In this document: positions 51,314 through 60,864 of the stretch, piece after piece
Position numbering within the stretch: position 1 is the stretch's first letter
How the letters are laid out: each line of letters opens with the position of its first letter
DNA from: Haloechinothrix aidingensis
GTDB taxonomy: Bacteria; Actinomycetota; Actinomycetes; Mycobacteriales; Pseudonocardiaceae
Reading direction: 5' to 3'
Length of the DNA stretch: 64,000 bases
Assembly: GCF_013450155.1 (NCBI RefSeq)
Contig: NZ_JACCKD010000009.1
Coordinates: 1 to 64,000 of the forward strand
Position numbers and translations under genes: made by a program
Notes under the pieces: generated by a model
What the model saw: only the letters and a program-made list of their open reading frames with translations
Databases searched by the model: none
What the model was told of the DNA's origin: nothing

Positions 51314-52609
51314 CTAGCCTGCGGGAAGCGTCGTGTCTCGTGTTCGTTCGTCCCGGGCGGGTTCCCGTTGCCGGGGGATGGCGGGTGCGAGCCAGGGTGG
51401 TGGGGTGCAGACGGGGATGCCGCCGCTTCCCATGTGGATGTTCCACTCGGAGTGGTGAATGATGCGGTGGTGCTCACCGCAGAGGAGGGCGAGGTTGGCG
51501 AGGTCGGTGGGGCCGCCGTGCGCCCAGTGCTCGATGTGGTGCGCGTGGCACCAGCCCTCGGGCCGATCACACCCCGGGAACACACATCCGCGGTCGCGGA
51601 GGGCGAGGGCGCGGCGCTGGGCTGTGGAGACCAGCCGCTGCTCGCGCCCCAGATCGAGCACCTCGCCCTTGGATCCGAGCACCGCGGGGATCACCCCCGC
51701 GTCACAGGCCAGGCGACGCGCCTGTTCCGCGCTGGTCGGCATATCGTGGTTGAGCAGCCCGGTCGCGCCCGGCAGGCTGTCGGTACACAGCTCGCGCAGG
51801 CCGATCGTGACCACGATGCGGGGCCGCTCGCCGCCCTCGCTGGGCAGGGTGCCCGCCCGCAGGGAGTGGTCGGCCAGCTCGGCCAGCGCGTCCCCGTAGC
51901 GCTGCGCGGGCTCACGCTCATCGAGCCCGTGCTCGCTCGAGGGGCGGGGCTTGGCCAGCGGACTCAACGCCGCCTCCAACGCCCGACCCGCCTCCGCATC
52001 CAACACCCCGACCAGGCCCAGCCGCCCGTCCCGGCGCCACCCCAACCGCAGCTCCCGCGCGGGCCGGGCCGGATCATCCCCACCAGGCGAGGTCCCATCG
52101 GGTTGCACATAGGCCAGGATGCGCCGCCCGGCCTTACGCACCTTCGCCGGGGTCGACACCCGCGCCAGATTCACCAGCGTGGCCTCACTCTCCCACCGAT
52201 CCCCCTCCGACACAGTGCCCGGCATCTCGGCCAACGTCTCCCGCACCGCATCCACATGCGCGGTCCCGATCGCACCCTCCCGCAACGCCACCCCCGACTG
52301 CGGAGCCAGCGCCGCCACCTCCCCCGTACCGGACCGCACCGGGTTACACCCCGTCGCCCGCGCTACCCGCCGATTCGCCTCGGACTTGTCGACCCGCAGA
52401 GTATTGCGCACCAGCACCGCCAGCGTGCCGTGCCCGAACTCGGCCATCACCCCCCGCGAGGCCACCTCAGCCAGAATCTCCCCCTGGATCGCCGCCGCCT
52501 GCCGCTGCAGCACCTCCAAGGACTGCAGCGACGCCATCAACTCCTCCCGAGACGCCCGCCACCACTCGGTGCCGGACGCAGGAAGAGCGACATCCCCAGA
52601 AACAACCAT
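51314..52609 (-). CDS. DUF222 / HNH endonuclease family protein, copy 2
   Basis: A 431-residue member of the DUF222/13E12 family: a helical N-terminal DUF222 region to about residue 320, then an HNH nuclease motif CVFPGCDRPEGWCHAHHIEH, ending NLALLCGEHHRIIHHSEW, with paired Cys and the His-Asn-His residues intact. It is only distantly similar to the copy at 12147-13514 and is not a recent duplicate. ATG 52609 is chosen, with GTG codons just upstream as alternatives. The 134 bp to the divergent VOC gene should hold both promoters. Confidence 0.8.
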   Translation of the reverse strand: MVVSGDVALPASGTEWWRASREELMASLQSLEVLQRQAAAIQGEILAEVASRGVMAEFGHGTLAVLVRNTLRVDKSEANRRVARATGCNPVRSGTGEVAALAPQSGVALREGAIGTAHVDAVRETLAEMPGTVSEGDRWESEATLVNLARVSTPAKVRKAGRRILAYVQPDGTSPGGDDPARPARELRLGWRRDGRLGLVGVLDAEAGRALEAALSPLAKPRPSSEHGLDEREPAQRYGDALAELADHSLRAGTLPSEGGERPRIVVTIGLRELCTDSLPGATGLLNHDMPTSAEQARRLACDAGVIPAVLGSKGEVLDLGREQRLVSTAQRRALALRDRGCVFPGCDRPEGWCHAHHIEHWAHGGPTDLANLALLCGEHHRIIHHSEWNIHMGSGGIPVCTPPPWLAPAIPRQREPARDERTRDTTLPAG

Positions 52610-52743
52610 CACCACCCATAATAGAACACGTGTTCGAGAATGTCCACCGCGCACCCATCGGTGGCGGCAACGCCCTCGCCGTCGAACACCGCGACCGGCG
52701 TGTGGCCCGGGACTGACCCGCAACCTGACCGGGAGGTACTGAC

Positions 52744-53130
52744 ATGACCAGTAAGTTCACCGAGCTCGCGATCGATTGTGCCGATCCCGGCGGTCTCGCC
52801 CGGTTCTGGTGCTCGGTCCTCGATTACGAGGTGCAAGACGAAGAGGACGGAATCGTCACGATCGGCTCCCCTCAGGTGCCTGACGGCAGGAACCACCTCG
52901 GCCCGGTGCCACCGACATTGACGTTCGCGCAGGTGCCCGAGGGCAGGATCGTCAAGAACAGGCTCCACATCGACGTCAACCCGACCGACTTGGAGCAGGA
53001 CGAGGAGGTCCGTCGCCTGCTCGGCCTAGGTGCTCGACACGCCGACGTCGGCCAAGGCGATGAAAGCTGGGTCGTCCTTGCCGACCCGGAGGGCAACGAG
53101 TTCTGCGTCCTTGCGGACCGCTGCCCCTGA
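52744..53130 (+). CDS. Glyoxalase-like VOC-family protein
   Basis: A 128-residue protein of the vicinal-oxygen-chelate fold: FTELAIDCADPGGLARFWCS, VLDYEVQDEEDG, RLHIDVNPTDLEQDEEVRR and SWVVLADPEGNEFCVLADR. This matches the actinobacterial glyoxalase-like subgroup of unknown substrate. GGGAGGT lies just before ATG 52744. It ends 25 bp from the convergent adnB gene. Confidence 0.88.
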   Translation: MTSKFTELAIDCADPGGLARFWCSVLDYEVQDEEDGIVTIGSPQVPDGRNHLGPVPPTLTFAQVPEGRIVKNRLHIDVNPTDLEQDEEVRRLLGLGARHADVGQGDESWVVLADPEGNEFCVLADRCP

Positions 53131-53155
53131 CCGCAGGTCGCACACCGCGCCGGTC

Positions 53156-56100
53156 TCACCCTTGCGGGACCGAACGCAGCAGCTCGCGCAGGCCGTCCGC
53201 GTCGAGCAGGTCGGCCGGGCGCAGGGTGCGGTTGGACCGTACGTAGTGGAACGCCGCACGCACCCGCTCCAGCGGCGCTTCCGCCAGCGCCGCCCACGCC
53301 ACGCGATACGCGGCCAGCTGCACGGCGAGCGCAGGCATCGCCTCCTCGTTCGGGACGGCCCCTGTCTTCCAGTCCACCACGGTCCAGCCGCCGTCCGGGT
53401 CGGCGAAGACCGCGTCCATCCGGCCTCGCACCGTCACCCCGTCGACGTCGCAGGCGAACGGGACCTCGACATCGTGCGGGGTGCGCACCGCCCACTCGCT
53501 CGCCTCGAACGCCTGCCGCAAGGCTTCCTGGCCCGCATCCTCCACCGCGCCGGTGTCCGCCGCACCCGGCAGGTCATCGAAATCGAACAGCCTGCCACCG
53601 GCGAAGCGGCGCTCCAGCCACGCGTGAAACGTGGTGCCCCGGCGCGCGACGGTGTTCGGCGGGCTCGGTAGCGGCCTGCGCAGTCGCGCGGCGAGCGCAC
53701 CGGGATCGTCGGCGAGCTCGACGAGCTGGCTCACCGACAGCTGACCGGGTAGTCGCACCTCGGTGGCCGCCGAGCGGGCCCGCTCCCGCTCGGCGAGGAG
53801 CACGTCGGTATCAGCGGCCCAGCCTTCGGGGTCCTCGGCTTCCCCGGCGTCGGTGTCCTCCGGGTCTGCCTCCGCGTCGATCCGGGCACGCACCAGCGCC
53901 GCGCCATCCTGCACCGCTGCCCGCCGCTCGCCGAGGGGGTCCGCGGGCCACTCCGTCTCGCGCGCCGACTCCACGAACGGGTTCGCCGCGCCCTCCTGCG
54001 GCTGGTCCGCCCATACCTCGATCCTGCCGAGCGGCTCATCCGCATCGGCGGACTCCCGGATCCGGTCGGCGATCTCGGTGAGGAACGTCGACGGCCCGCG
54101 CGGCGTCGACCCGGTCTCGTTCCACCAGTACCCGGAGACCAGCAGGGAGTGCTCGGCACGGGTGAGCGCCACGTAGCACAGCCTGCGCTCCTCCTCCGCG
54201 TGCCGCTCGCCGAACTCCTCCTCATGGCACCGCAGCGCCTCGATGACGTCCTTGCGGTCCGCGCATCCGGACAGCTCGAGCTTCGGCAGGTCGGCGGCGT
54301 CGCCCCGGAGCTCGGCAGGCAGCTCGGTCGGAGTCCTCAGCCACGAGCCCGACCGGCGCTTGCCAGGGAACACGCCGTCGACCAGGTGCGGCACCGCGAC
54401 GATCCGCCACTCCAGGCCCTTGGCAGCATGCACGGTGAGCACCTGCACCCTGTCCTCGGCCACCGTGACCTCGCCGGGTTCGAGACCGTTCTCGGCGTGC
54501 TCGGCGGTGGCCAGGTAGTCCACGAACGACAGCAACGTCGGGGCGGTCGCGTGCTCGGCGAACTCGGTGACGACCTTGGCGAACGCGTCCAGGTGCGCGT
54601 GGCCCGCACCGTCGGCCCTGCTGCTGGCCTCGACATCCAGGCGCATCGTCCGCTCCACATCGGCGACCAGCTCCGCCAGCGGCTGGTCGAGCCTGCCGCG
54701 CAGGGCGGCGAGGTCGGCACCCAGGGTCCGGATCCTGCGGTAGCCCTCCTGCGAGTACCGTTCCGCCCCGCCCGGGTCGTCCACGGCGTCGATCAGCCCC
54801 GCCGACTCGGCCCGTTCGGACACCAGCGTGTCGGGATCGGCCCCCGGCTCGGCCGCCCCGGGTGAGTCGGCGGAGAGCTCGCTCGCCCTCCGGGACAGCG
54901 CGGCGATGTCGGCCGCGCCGAGGCGCATCCGCGCACCCGTGAGCAACCGCGCAGCCGCGCTCCCGGAGAGCGGTTCGGCGAGCACCCGCAGTACCGCGAC
55001 GAGGTCGGCGATCTCGGGCTCGTCGAGCAGACCGCCGAGGCCCACGACCTCCACGGGCAACCCGCGCGCACGCAGTGCCTCCGCGATCGGTGCCATGTCC
55101 GCCCGCCTGCGTACGAGCACGGCCGCGGTGGGCGAGTCCCCGCCAGCGCACGCCTCGAACCAGCGTCTCGCGACTTCCCCGGCCACCCAGGTCCGTTCGG
55201 AGTCCACATCGTCGAGCAGCGCACACCCCACGTCGGCGGGGGCGGCGTCGGGGCGCGCCCGCAGCTCCGCGACGGCGCCCTGCCCGCGCAGCGGCCCGGA
55301 CAGGGCGTTCGCCAGGCTCAGTACCTGGGGCGGGTTACGGAAGCTGGTCAGCAGGCCGTACTCCGCGGCAGGTCCCACTGAAGTGCCGCGTGGGCCGGGG
55401 AAATCCGTGGTGAACCGGGCGAGGTTGGCCGCGCTCGCGCCGCGCCACCCGTAGATCGCCTGCAGCGGGTCGCCGACCGCGGTGACCGGAAGCGGCGACC
55501 GGGTGCCCCGCCCGAACAGCTCCCGCAGCAGGACCCGCTGAGCGTGCCCGGTGTCCTGGTACTCGTCCAGCAGCACGGCGCCGTACCGCTCCCGCTCGAT
55601 CTCGGCGACCTCGGGATGGTCCCGCGCCAGCCGCGCGGCCAGCGCCATCTGATCGGCGAAGTCCAGCGCGCCTTCCGCGCGCTTGCGTCGCTCGTACTCG
55701 GCGACCAGCGGCAGCAGCTGCAGCCGGAAGCGCTGCCGCTCGCAGATCGTGGTGAGCTCGACGGGCAGGTCCGCGCGCTGCCCCTTCGCGCGCGGGGCTT
55801 GCTCGATCGCGTTGATCACCCGTTCCGAGTAGGAGACCAGCTCGTCGGGATCCACGAGGTGCTCGCCCAACTCGCCTGCCAGTCCGAGCAGCCGGGCGGT
55901 GATCGTGCCCGGCACGGCATCGGTGTCGATGTCGCCGTCCCACGTCGCCACCACCCGGTGAGCCAACTGCCAGGACGCGGTCTCGGACAGCAGCCGCGCA
56001 CCCGGCTGCACGGGGATGCGCAGCCCGTGTTCCGACAGCAACCGCCCCGCGTAGGCGTGATAGGTCAGCACGGTCGGCTCACCCGCGAGCACCCGCGCGG

Positions 56101-56410
56101 TGCGCTCTCCCGTCGGGTCCAGCCGGTCCAGCAGCCCCGAACCGGCGAGCCTGCGCAGCCGCGCCCGGACCCGCTCGGCCAGCTGGCGAGCCGCCTTGCG
56201 CGTGAAGGTCAACCCGAGCACCCGCTCCGGGGCGACCACGCCGTTGGCCACCAGCCACACCACCCTGGCGGCCATGGTCTCGGTCTTGCCGGCACCGGCG
56301 CCCGCCACCACGAGGCCCGGCTCGGCGGGCGCGGCGATCACCTGGGCCTGCTCACCGGTCGGTGCGGGCAGCCCCAGCGCGGCCGTCACATCCTGCGGGC
56401 TGGCCGTCAC
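53156..56410 (-). CDS. adnB: ATP-dependent helicase-nuclease subunit AdnB
   Basis: The 1084-residue subunit has a UvrD-like motor: Walker A VVAGAGAGKTETMAARV (about residue 40), LTFTRKAARQLAERV, Walker B AVLLDEYQDTGHAQRVL, GDPLQAIYGWRGA, VLTVHAAKGLEW and VALTRAEHSLLVSG. A C-terminal RecB-type nuclease carries FHAWLERRF, the catalytic GRMDAVFADPDG and VVDWKTG, and QLAAYRVAW. AdnAB resects double-strand breaks in mycobacteria and relatives, with AdnB as the leading motor. GTG 56410 overlaps the stop of adnA (GTGA), so the subunits are cotranslated. Confidence 0.93.
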   Translation of the reverse strand: MTASPQDVTAALGLPAPTGEQAQVIAAPAEPGLVVAGAGAGKTETMAARVVWLVANGVVAPERVLGLTFTRKAARQLAERVRARLRRLAGSGLLDRLDPTGERTARVLAGEPTVLTYHAYAGRLLSEHGLRIPVQPGARLLSETASWQLAHRVVATWDGDIDTDAVPGTITARLLGLAGELGEHLVDPDELVSYSERVINAIEQAPRAKGQRADLPVELTTICERQRFRLQLLPLVAEYERRKRAEGALDFADQMALAARLARDHPEVAEIERERYGAVLLDEYQDTGHAQRVLLRELFGRGTRSPLPVTAVGDPLQAIYGWRGASAANLARFTTDFPGPRGTSVGPAAEYGLLTSFRNPPQVLSLANALSGPLRGQGAVAELRARPDAAPADVGCALLDDVDSERTWVAGEVARRWFEACAGGDSPTAAVLVRRRADMAPIAEALRARGLPVEVVGLGGLLDEPEIADLVAVLRVLAEPLSGSAAARLLTGARMRLGAADIAALSRRASELSADSPGAAEPGADPDTLVSERAESAGLIDAVDDPGGAERYSQEGYRRIRTLGADLAALRGRLDQPLAELVADVERTMRLDVEASSRADGAGHAHLDAFAKVVTEFAEHATAPTLLSFVDYLATAEHAENGLEPGEVTVAEDRVQVLTVHAAKGLEWRIVAVPHLVDGVFPGKRRSGSWLRTPTELPAELRGDAADLPKLELSGCADRKDVIEALRCHEEEFGERHAEEERRLCYVALTRAEHSLLVSGYWWNETGSTPRGPSTFLTEIADRIRESADADEPLGRIEVWADQPQEGAANPFVESARETEWPADPLGERRAAVQDGAALVRARIDAEADPEDTDAGEAEDPEGWAADTDVLLAERERARSAATEVRLPGQLSVSQLVELADDPGALAARLRRPLPSPPNTVARRGTTFHAWLERRFAGGRLFDFDDLPGAADTGAVEDAGQEALRQAFEASEWAVRTPHDVEVPFACDVDGVTVRGRMDAVFADPDGGWTVVDWKTGAVPNEEAMPALAVQLAAYRVAWAALAEAPLERVRAAFHYVRSNRTLRPADLLDADGLRELLRSVPQG

Positions 56411-59400
56411 GAGGTCACCTGCCTTCCTTCCGGCCGGAGCGGGCAGCACGAACGGACCGGGCAGCGCGGGCAATCCGGGTTCTCCCGCGCGACGAACTCC
56501 GGGCCGACGCTGGCCAACGCGGCCGAACGGACGACATCCAGCCAGCGCGCGACCGAGTGCTCGTCGAGCGGTTCCTGCGCGCGCTGGCTCGCGCCGGTCT
56601 TGTTGTGGCTCTTGGCCGGGTAAACCAGGCGGGCCCCGCCCGGTTCGGCGGAGTCGGTCAGCGAGATCGCCAGCTGGTAGCTGGCCAGCTGTGGATGCTC
56701 CTGCGCGTCGGCGACACTGATCGGCGTCTTCGCGGTCTTGATGTCCACGATCACCGGCCTGCCTCGGGCGTCCCGCTCCAGGCGGTCCATCCTGCCGCGC
56801 AGGATCACCTCCGGAACGCCCTCCTCGCCGGGCAGCTCCACCCGCACATCGGCCTCCACAGCCTCCTGGGTCAGCTCGTCCCGGCTGACCCGCAGCCACT
56901 CGGTGAAACTGTCCACCATCCTGGCGATCCGCTCGTGCTCCTTACGGGAGAACCACGGCGCGCCCGCGTCGACCCGGGACCACGCCGCCGCCAGCGCCTC
57001 ATTGAGCTCGTCGGCCGTCGCGCCGGTCGCCGCCGCGTGCGCGAGCCCGTGCACGATCGTCCCGGCGACGGCAGGCAGCTCCGCGGGATCCGTGCCGCCG
57101 TGCCGTTCCAGCACCCAGCGGAGCGGGCAGCGGATCAGGAGATCCACAGTAGATGGTGAGACCGAGATGGGTTCGCCCTCCGCGCGCAGTGGCGCCTCCG
57201 TCGACACGCCCGCGAGGCCGTACCACGAGTCCGGGTGTGCCCCACTGACGCCCGCCCGGGCCAGCCTGGCGAGCTGACTGGCGGCACGGGCGCGGCGGCG
57301 CTCGTCGGTGTTCGGGTCGCAGACCGCGGCACGCAACTCACCCACGAGCCTGGACATCACGAGCGGGCGGTGCGCTCGCTCCGGCGTGCGTGCCGAGCCG
57401 GTGTCCTCACCGGCGAGCGGCTCGAGCTCATCCAGGAAGCGGGAAGGCTGCTCGTCCTCCCCGGTGACCGCGCTGGCCAGCAGCCGCTCGCGCGCCCTGC
57501 TCACCGCGACGTAGAGCAACCTCCGTTCCTCGGCCAGTACGGGCGCGACAGCCGAGACGCCCTTCGACTCGATCCCGGCCAGCAGGTCCACCATCCGCTC
57601 CACGCCCAGCAACGAGCCGCGCAGCCGCAGGTCCGGCCAGCTTCCCTCCTGGATCCCCGGAATCGCCACGACCGTCCACTCGCGACCAGCTGCCGAATGC
57701 GCCGTCCGCAGCTCGACTCCCTCGGACTTGGCGGCAGCAGGGGCGAGGCTGTCTCCCGCGATCTGCTGGGACAGCAGGTAGTCGGCGAACCCGGTCACAC
57801 CGGCGTGCGGCAGCCTGTCGACATATTGCCCCGCCGCGTGGAACAGGGCGACCACGGCGTCCAGATCGGCATCGGCCTGCCTGCCGAGCGTGCCACCCCG
57901 CTCCGACTGCGCGGCCCAGCGCTGCTGGAGCCCGCTCTCCCGCCACAGCTCCCACAGCACGTGCTCCACCCCTGCTCCCCTGTCGATGGCGGCACGTCCC
58001 GCGGACAGCACCGCGCTCACCCGGCGCAGCGCCCCGGCCTCGGAGTCGGCGAGCCCGGTCAACGGGTCGGCCGACCGCAGCGCCTCGGTGAGCAAGTCGT
58101 CGCTGGAGCGCTGTCCCCCGGAGGCCACCTCCAACCGGCGCAACCCGCGCCGGAGCCTGCGTAGCGCTAGCGGATCCGCGCCTCCGAGCGGGGAGGCCAG
58201 CAGCTCCTCAGCGGTATCGGGATCCACGACGGATGGATCGGCAGCCGCGCGCAACGCGGTCAGCAACGGGCGCACCGCCTGGTTGCGCGCGAGCGGTCCG
58301 TCGGAGGCCGCCGCGGACACCGGGACCCCAGCGGCACGGAACGCGCGCAGCAGCACGGGGAACACGCGGCCGGCCGAGCGCGCGAGTACGGCCATGTCCG
58401 ACCACGCCACGCCATCCACAAGGTGTGCCCGGCGCAGCTGGTCGGCGACCCAGCTCGCCTCGGCGGCCTCCGTGGCGAACACCCGCACGGCGACCGAAGC
58501 CGGATCATCACCGGACTCCGTGCCCTGCTCCTGCCGCCTCCCGCGGCGCCCTGGCCGGTGCGCGGCTGCCCCGGGCAGCGACTCGGCGACGCGCGCCACG
58601 CACTCCCGGACCGGCCCGCCCAGCCGGTGGTCGTCCGCGAGTACGACGGTGCGCGAACCATCCGGATCGGCGCCGGAAAGCAGCTCCGGGTCGGCGCCGC
58701 GGAACGAGTACACCGCCTGGTCGGGATCACCCGCGAGCACGAACTCCGTGGCGGTGTCACCGATCAGGCGCAGCAGCTTCCACTGCAGCGGGTCGAGATG
58801 CTGGGCGTCGTCGACGAGCAGGAACCGGACACGGCCGCGTTCCCGCGCGAGCAGGTCGTCGTCGTCGATGAGCGCGTACACCGCCGAGGAGACCAGCTCG
58901 GCGGCGTCCAGCGCGGGCGCTGCGGGTGCCGCCATCGCACTGCCCCCGGCCCCTTGCAGCACGGTCACCTGCTCGTACTGCGACCAGAACCGGCCTGCTG
59001 CCACCCACTCGGGCCTGCGCTCGCGCTTGCCGAGCTTGACCATGTCCCCCGGCCCCAGCCCCCGTTCCGCGGCGCGAAGCAGCAGGTCGCGCAACTCCTC
59101 GGCGAACGCGGGCACGCCGAGGGCCTGCCGGAGGTTCGCGGGCCAGTAGTCCGCGCCGGACTCGAGGTCACCCTCGAGCAGCTCGCGGATCATCGCGTCC
59201 TGCTCGGGCCCGGACAGCAGGCGCGGCTGCTGGGTACCCTCCAGGCTCGCCTGCGCGCGCAGCACGCCGAAGGCGTAGGAGTGCACCGTACGCACGAGGG
59301 GTTCACGCACGGTCCTGGGGACCCCACCGGTGTTCTCGCGCGCGGTGACCAGCCGTGTGATCGCGTCGCGCAGCGAGTCCGCCGCGTGCCGCGAGGCGGT

Positions 59401-59610
59401 GAGCACCAGCACCTGCTCCGGGTCCTGCCCGTGCAGGATGCGCCGTGCGGCGGCCTCGGCCAGCAGCGCCGTCTTGCCGGTGCCCGGTCCGCCGAGCACG
59501 CGCACGAAGCCGTCCCCGCCGTCCAGGACCCTGCGGGCCCGCTCACCCCACTCGTGCGCGGGCCCGTGCCCGCTCCCGCGCACGAGAGCCGGTCGCTGCG
59601 TCGAGGTCAT
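56407..59610 (-). CDS. adnA: ATP-dependent helicase-nuclease subunit AdnA
   Basis: The 1067-residue partner of AdnB has Walker A VLGGPGTGKTALLAEAA (about residue 40), Walker B LLVDDAQHLD (Asp-Asp instead of Asp-Glu, fitting a supporting motor), and GDPDQAVYSFRGAD. The C-terminal nuclease has VHGLAHA, LRGRMDRLE, VIVDIKTAK and QLASYQ. One Cys in LLIRCPLRWVLERH plus the C-terminal CPRCPVRSCC can bind an iron-sulphur cluster as in AddB/AdnA nucleases. ATG 59610 is supported by the family start. A neighbouring alkyltransferase gene follows in divergent orientation, as in mycobacteria. Confidence 0.93.
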   Translation of the reverse strand: MTSTQRPALVRGSGHGPAHEWGERARRVLDGGDGFVRVLGGPGTGKTALLAEAAARRILHGQDPEQVLVLTASRHAADSLRDAITRLVTARENTGGVPRTVREPLVRTVHSYAFGVLRAQASLEGTQQPRLLSGPEQDAMIRELLEGDLESGADYWPANLRQALGVPAFAEELRDLLLRAAERGLGPGDMVKLGKRERRPEWVAAGRFWSQYEQVTVLQGAGGSAMAAPAAPALDAAELVSSAVYALIDDDDLLARERGRVRFLLVDDAQHLDPLQWKLLRLIGDTATEFVLAGDPDQAVYSFRGADPELLSGADPDGSRTVVLADDHRLGGPVRECVARVAESLPGAAAHRPGRRGRRQEQGTESGDDPASVAVRVFATEAAEASWVADQLRRAHLVDGVAWSDMAVLARSAGRVFPVLLRAFRAAGVPVSAAASDGPLARNQAVRPLLTALRAAADPSVVDPDTAEELLASPLGGADPLALRRLRRGLRRLEVASGGQRSSDDLLTEALRSADPLTGLADSEAGALRRVSAVLSAGRAAIDRGAGVEHVLWELWRESGLQQRWAAQSERGGTLGRQADADLDAVVALFHAAGQYVDRLPHAGVTGFADYLLSQQIAGDSLAPAAAKSEGVELRTAHSAAGREWTVVAIPGIQEGSWPDLRLRGSLLGVERMVDLLAGIESKGVSAVAPVLAEERRLLYVAVSRARERLLASAVTGEDEQPSRFLDELEPLAGEDTGSARTPERAHRPLVMSRLVGELRAAVCDPNTDERRRARAASQLARLARAGVSGAHPDSWYGLAGVSTEAPLRAEGEPISVSPSTVDLLIRCPLRWVLERHGGTDPAELPAVAGTIVHGLAHAAATGATADELNEALAAAWSRVDAGAPWFSRKEHERIARMVDSFTEWLRVSRDELTQEAVEADVRVELPGEEGVPEVILRGRMDRLERDARGRPVIVDIKTAKTPISVADAQEHPQLASYQLAISLTDSAEPGGARLVYPAKSHNKTGASQRAQEPLDEHSVARWLDVVRSAALASVGPEFVARENPDCPRCPVRSCCPLRPEGRQVTS

Positions 59611-59658
59611 ACCCGTGATCGAACCATCCGCCACCGACGCGGCCGATACGGTGGGTCC

Positions 59659-59949
59659 ATGGACGAGGCTCTGCACGAGCGGGTACGCGATACGGTGGCC
59701 GCCATCCCGGCAGGGCGCGTCGCGACCTACGGCGACATCGCCGCGCTGGCCGGGGCGCCCACACCGCGACTGGTCGGGCGTGTCCTGCGGGAGGACGGCG
59801 GTGACCTGCCGTGGCACCGCGTACTGCGGGCCACCGGAAAGCCGGCGGACCACCTGGGCGGTGAGCAACTGGCGCGGCTGGCCGACGAGGGTGTTCCGGC
59901 ACGCGACGGCCGGGTCGAGCTGGGCCGGTACCGGTGGGACCCGCGATGA
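59659..59949 (+). CDS. Alkyltransferase-like (ATL) DNA-damage recognition protein
   Basis: A 96-residue protein of the MGMT C-terminal fold: RDTVAAIPAGRVATYGDIAA, RLVGRVLREDGGDLPWHRVL. The methyl-accepting PCHR of true methyltransferases is PWHR, so Trp replaces the Cys. That is the hallmark of ATL proteins, which bind O6-alkylguanine and hand it to nucleotide excision repair. It is divergent from adnA with 48 bp between them, so two DNA repair units share a promoter region. A strong hairpin follows the gene. Confidence 0.9.
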   Translation: MDEALHERVRDTVAAIPAGRVATYGDIAALAGAPTPRLVGRVLREDGGDLPWHRVLRATGKPADHLGGEQLARLADEGVPARDGRVELGRYRWDPR

Positions 59950-59956
59950 ACGGCAC

Positions 59957-59985
59957 GCTCCACCGGTGGGCCCGACCGGTGGAGC
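59957..59985. terminator. Strong bidirectional hairpin terminator
   Basis: GCTCCACCGGT (59957-59967) and ACCGGTGGAGC (59975-59985) form a perfect 11-bp G/C-rich stem with a 7-nt loop. It lies in the 45-bp gap between two convergent genes, the ATL gene (ends 59949) and the HemD-like gene (ends 59995). There is no U-tract, which is common for actinobacterial terminators. Confidence 0.75.
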
Positions 59986-59994
59986 GGCACACGC

Positions 59995-60831
59995 CTAGCG
60001 CTCCGGCAGCTCCGCGGCGAGCAGCTTCACCAGCGCACCCAACCGCTGGCGCTGCGGCTGCACGACGGGGATGCCGTGCTCGACGAGAGGTGCGGCGGTG
60101 ACCGGTCCGACGCACGCGCACAGCACCGTACGGCGTAGCGCGTCGGTGAACGCCTCGTACCTGCCGTGCTCGCGCACCAGCGTGAGCAGGTTCGCAGCCG
60201 CGGGCGCGCTGGTGAAGGCGAGCGCGTCGATCTCCCCGGCGATGGCCGCCTCTGCCAGCCGGTGCACCGCGTCGACGTCCAGCGGGTGCAGCCAGCGGTA
60301 CGGTTGCAGCTCCACGACATCGGCACCCGCGGACTCCAGCGCGCCGACGAACTCCGGCAGCGGCGCGCCGTGCAGCTGCACGGCCACCCGGAAACCCGCC
60401 ACCCCGCGGTCGAGGAGGTAGCGCAGCGCGTCGGCGTTGGTCTCCTCTGGCGAGGACCACTCCTCGGCCAGCCCCTCCGCCCGCACGGCGCCCTTCGCCT
60501 TCGGGCCCCGCACCACCAGCCGCGCATTGCCCAGCTCGGAGCGCAGCCGGTCACCGAGCTCCCAGTCGGTCGCTGCCGACATCCATCCCTTGAACCCCTG
60601 CCCCGTGGTGATCACGACCAGGTCGGCAGGCCGGTCGAGCAGCGCCGTGGTCGCCGAGCGCAGCCGCTCGTCCGTGGACAGCGGAACGATGCGGATCGTC
60701 GGGGCGTGCCGTACCGTCGCGCCCTGACGCTCCAGTGCCGTGCGGAACTCCTCGGCCCGCCGCTCGGCTGTGATCCCCACGGTGCGGCCCCGCAGCGGCT
60801 CGTCCCCTGCGGCACCACTTCGCCCGGTCAT
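59995..60831 (-). CDS. Uroporphyrinogen-III synthase-like protein (HemD family), stand-alone
   Basis: A 278-residue HemD-fold protein: LRGRTVGITAERRAEEFRTA, TTGQGFKGWMSAA, VQLHGAPLPEFVGALE, YRWLHPLD, and IDALAFTSAPAAANLL with CACVGPVTAAPL near the end. HemD closes the tetrapyrrole ring, giving the sirohaem and haem precursor. It is a paralogue of the N-terminal part of the protein at 61634-62839 but lacks the winged helix. It is unclear which of the two is the enzyme, or whether the main hemD is elsewhere in a hem cluster. ATG 60831 is chosen over GTG 60858. Confidence 0.82.
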   Translation of the reverse strand: MTGRSGAAGDEPLRGRTVGITAERRAEEFRTALERQGATVRHAPTIRIVPLSTDERLRSATTALLDRPADLVVITTGQGFKGWMSAATDWELGDRLRSELGNARLVVRGPKAKGAVRAEGLAEEWSSPEETNADALRYLLDRGVAGFRVAVQLHGAPLPEFVGALESAGADVVELQPYRWLHPLDVDAVHRLAEAAIAGEIDALAFTSAPAAANLLTLVREHGRYEAFTDALRRTVLCACVGPVTAAPLVEHGIPVVQPQRQRLGALVKLLAAELPER

Positions 60832-60864
60832 GGCACGACCCCGCTCGTCGCGGGCCACGGCATC

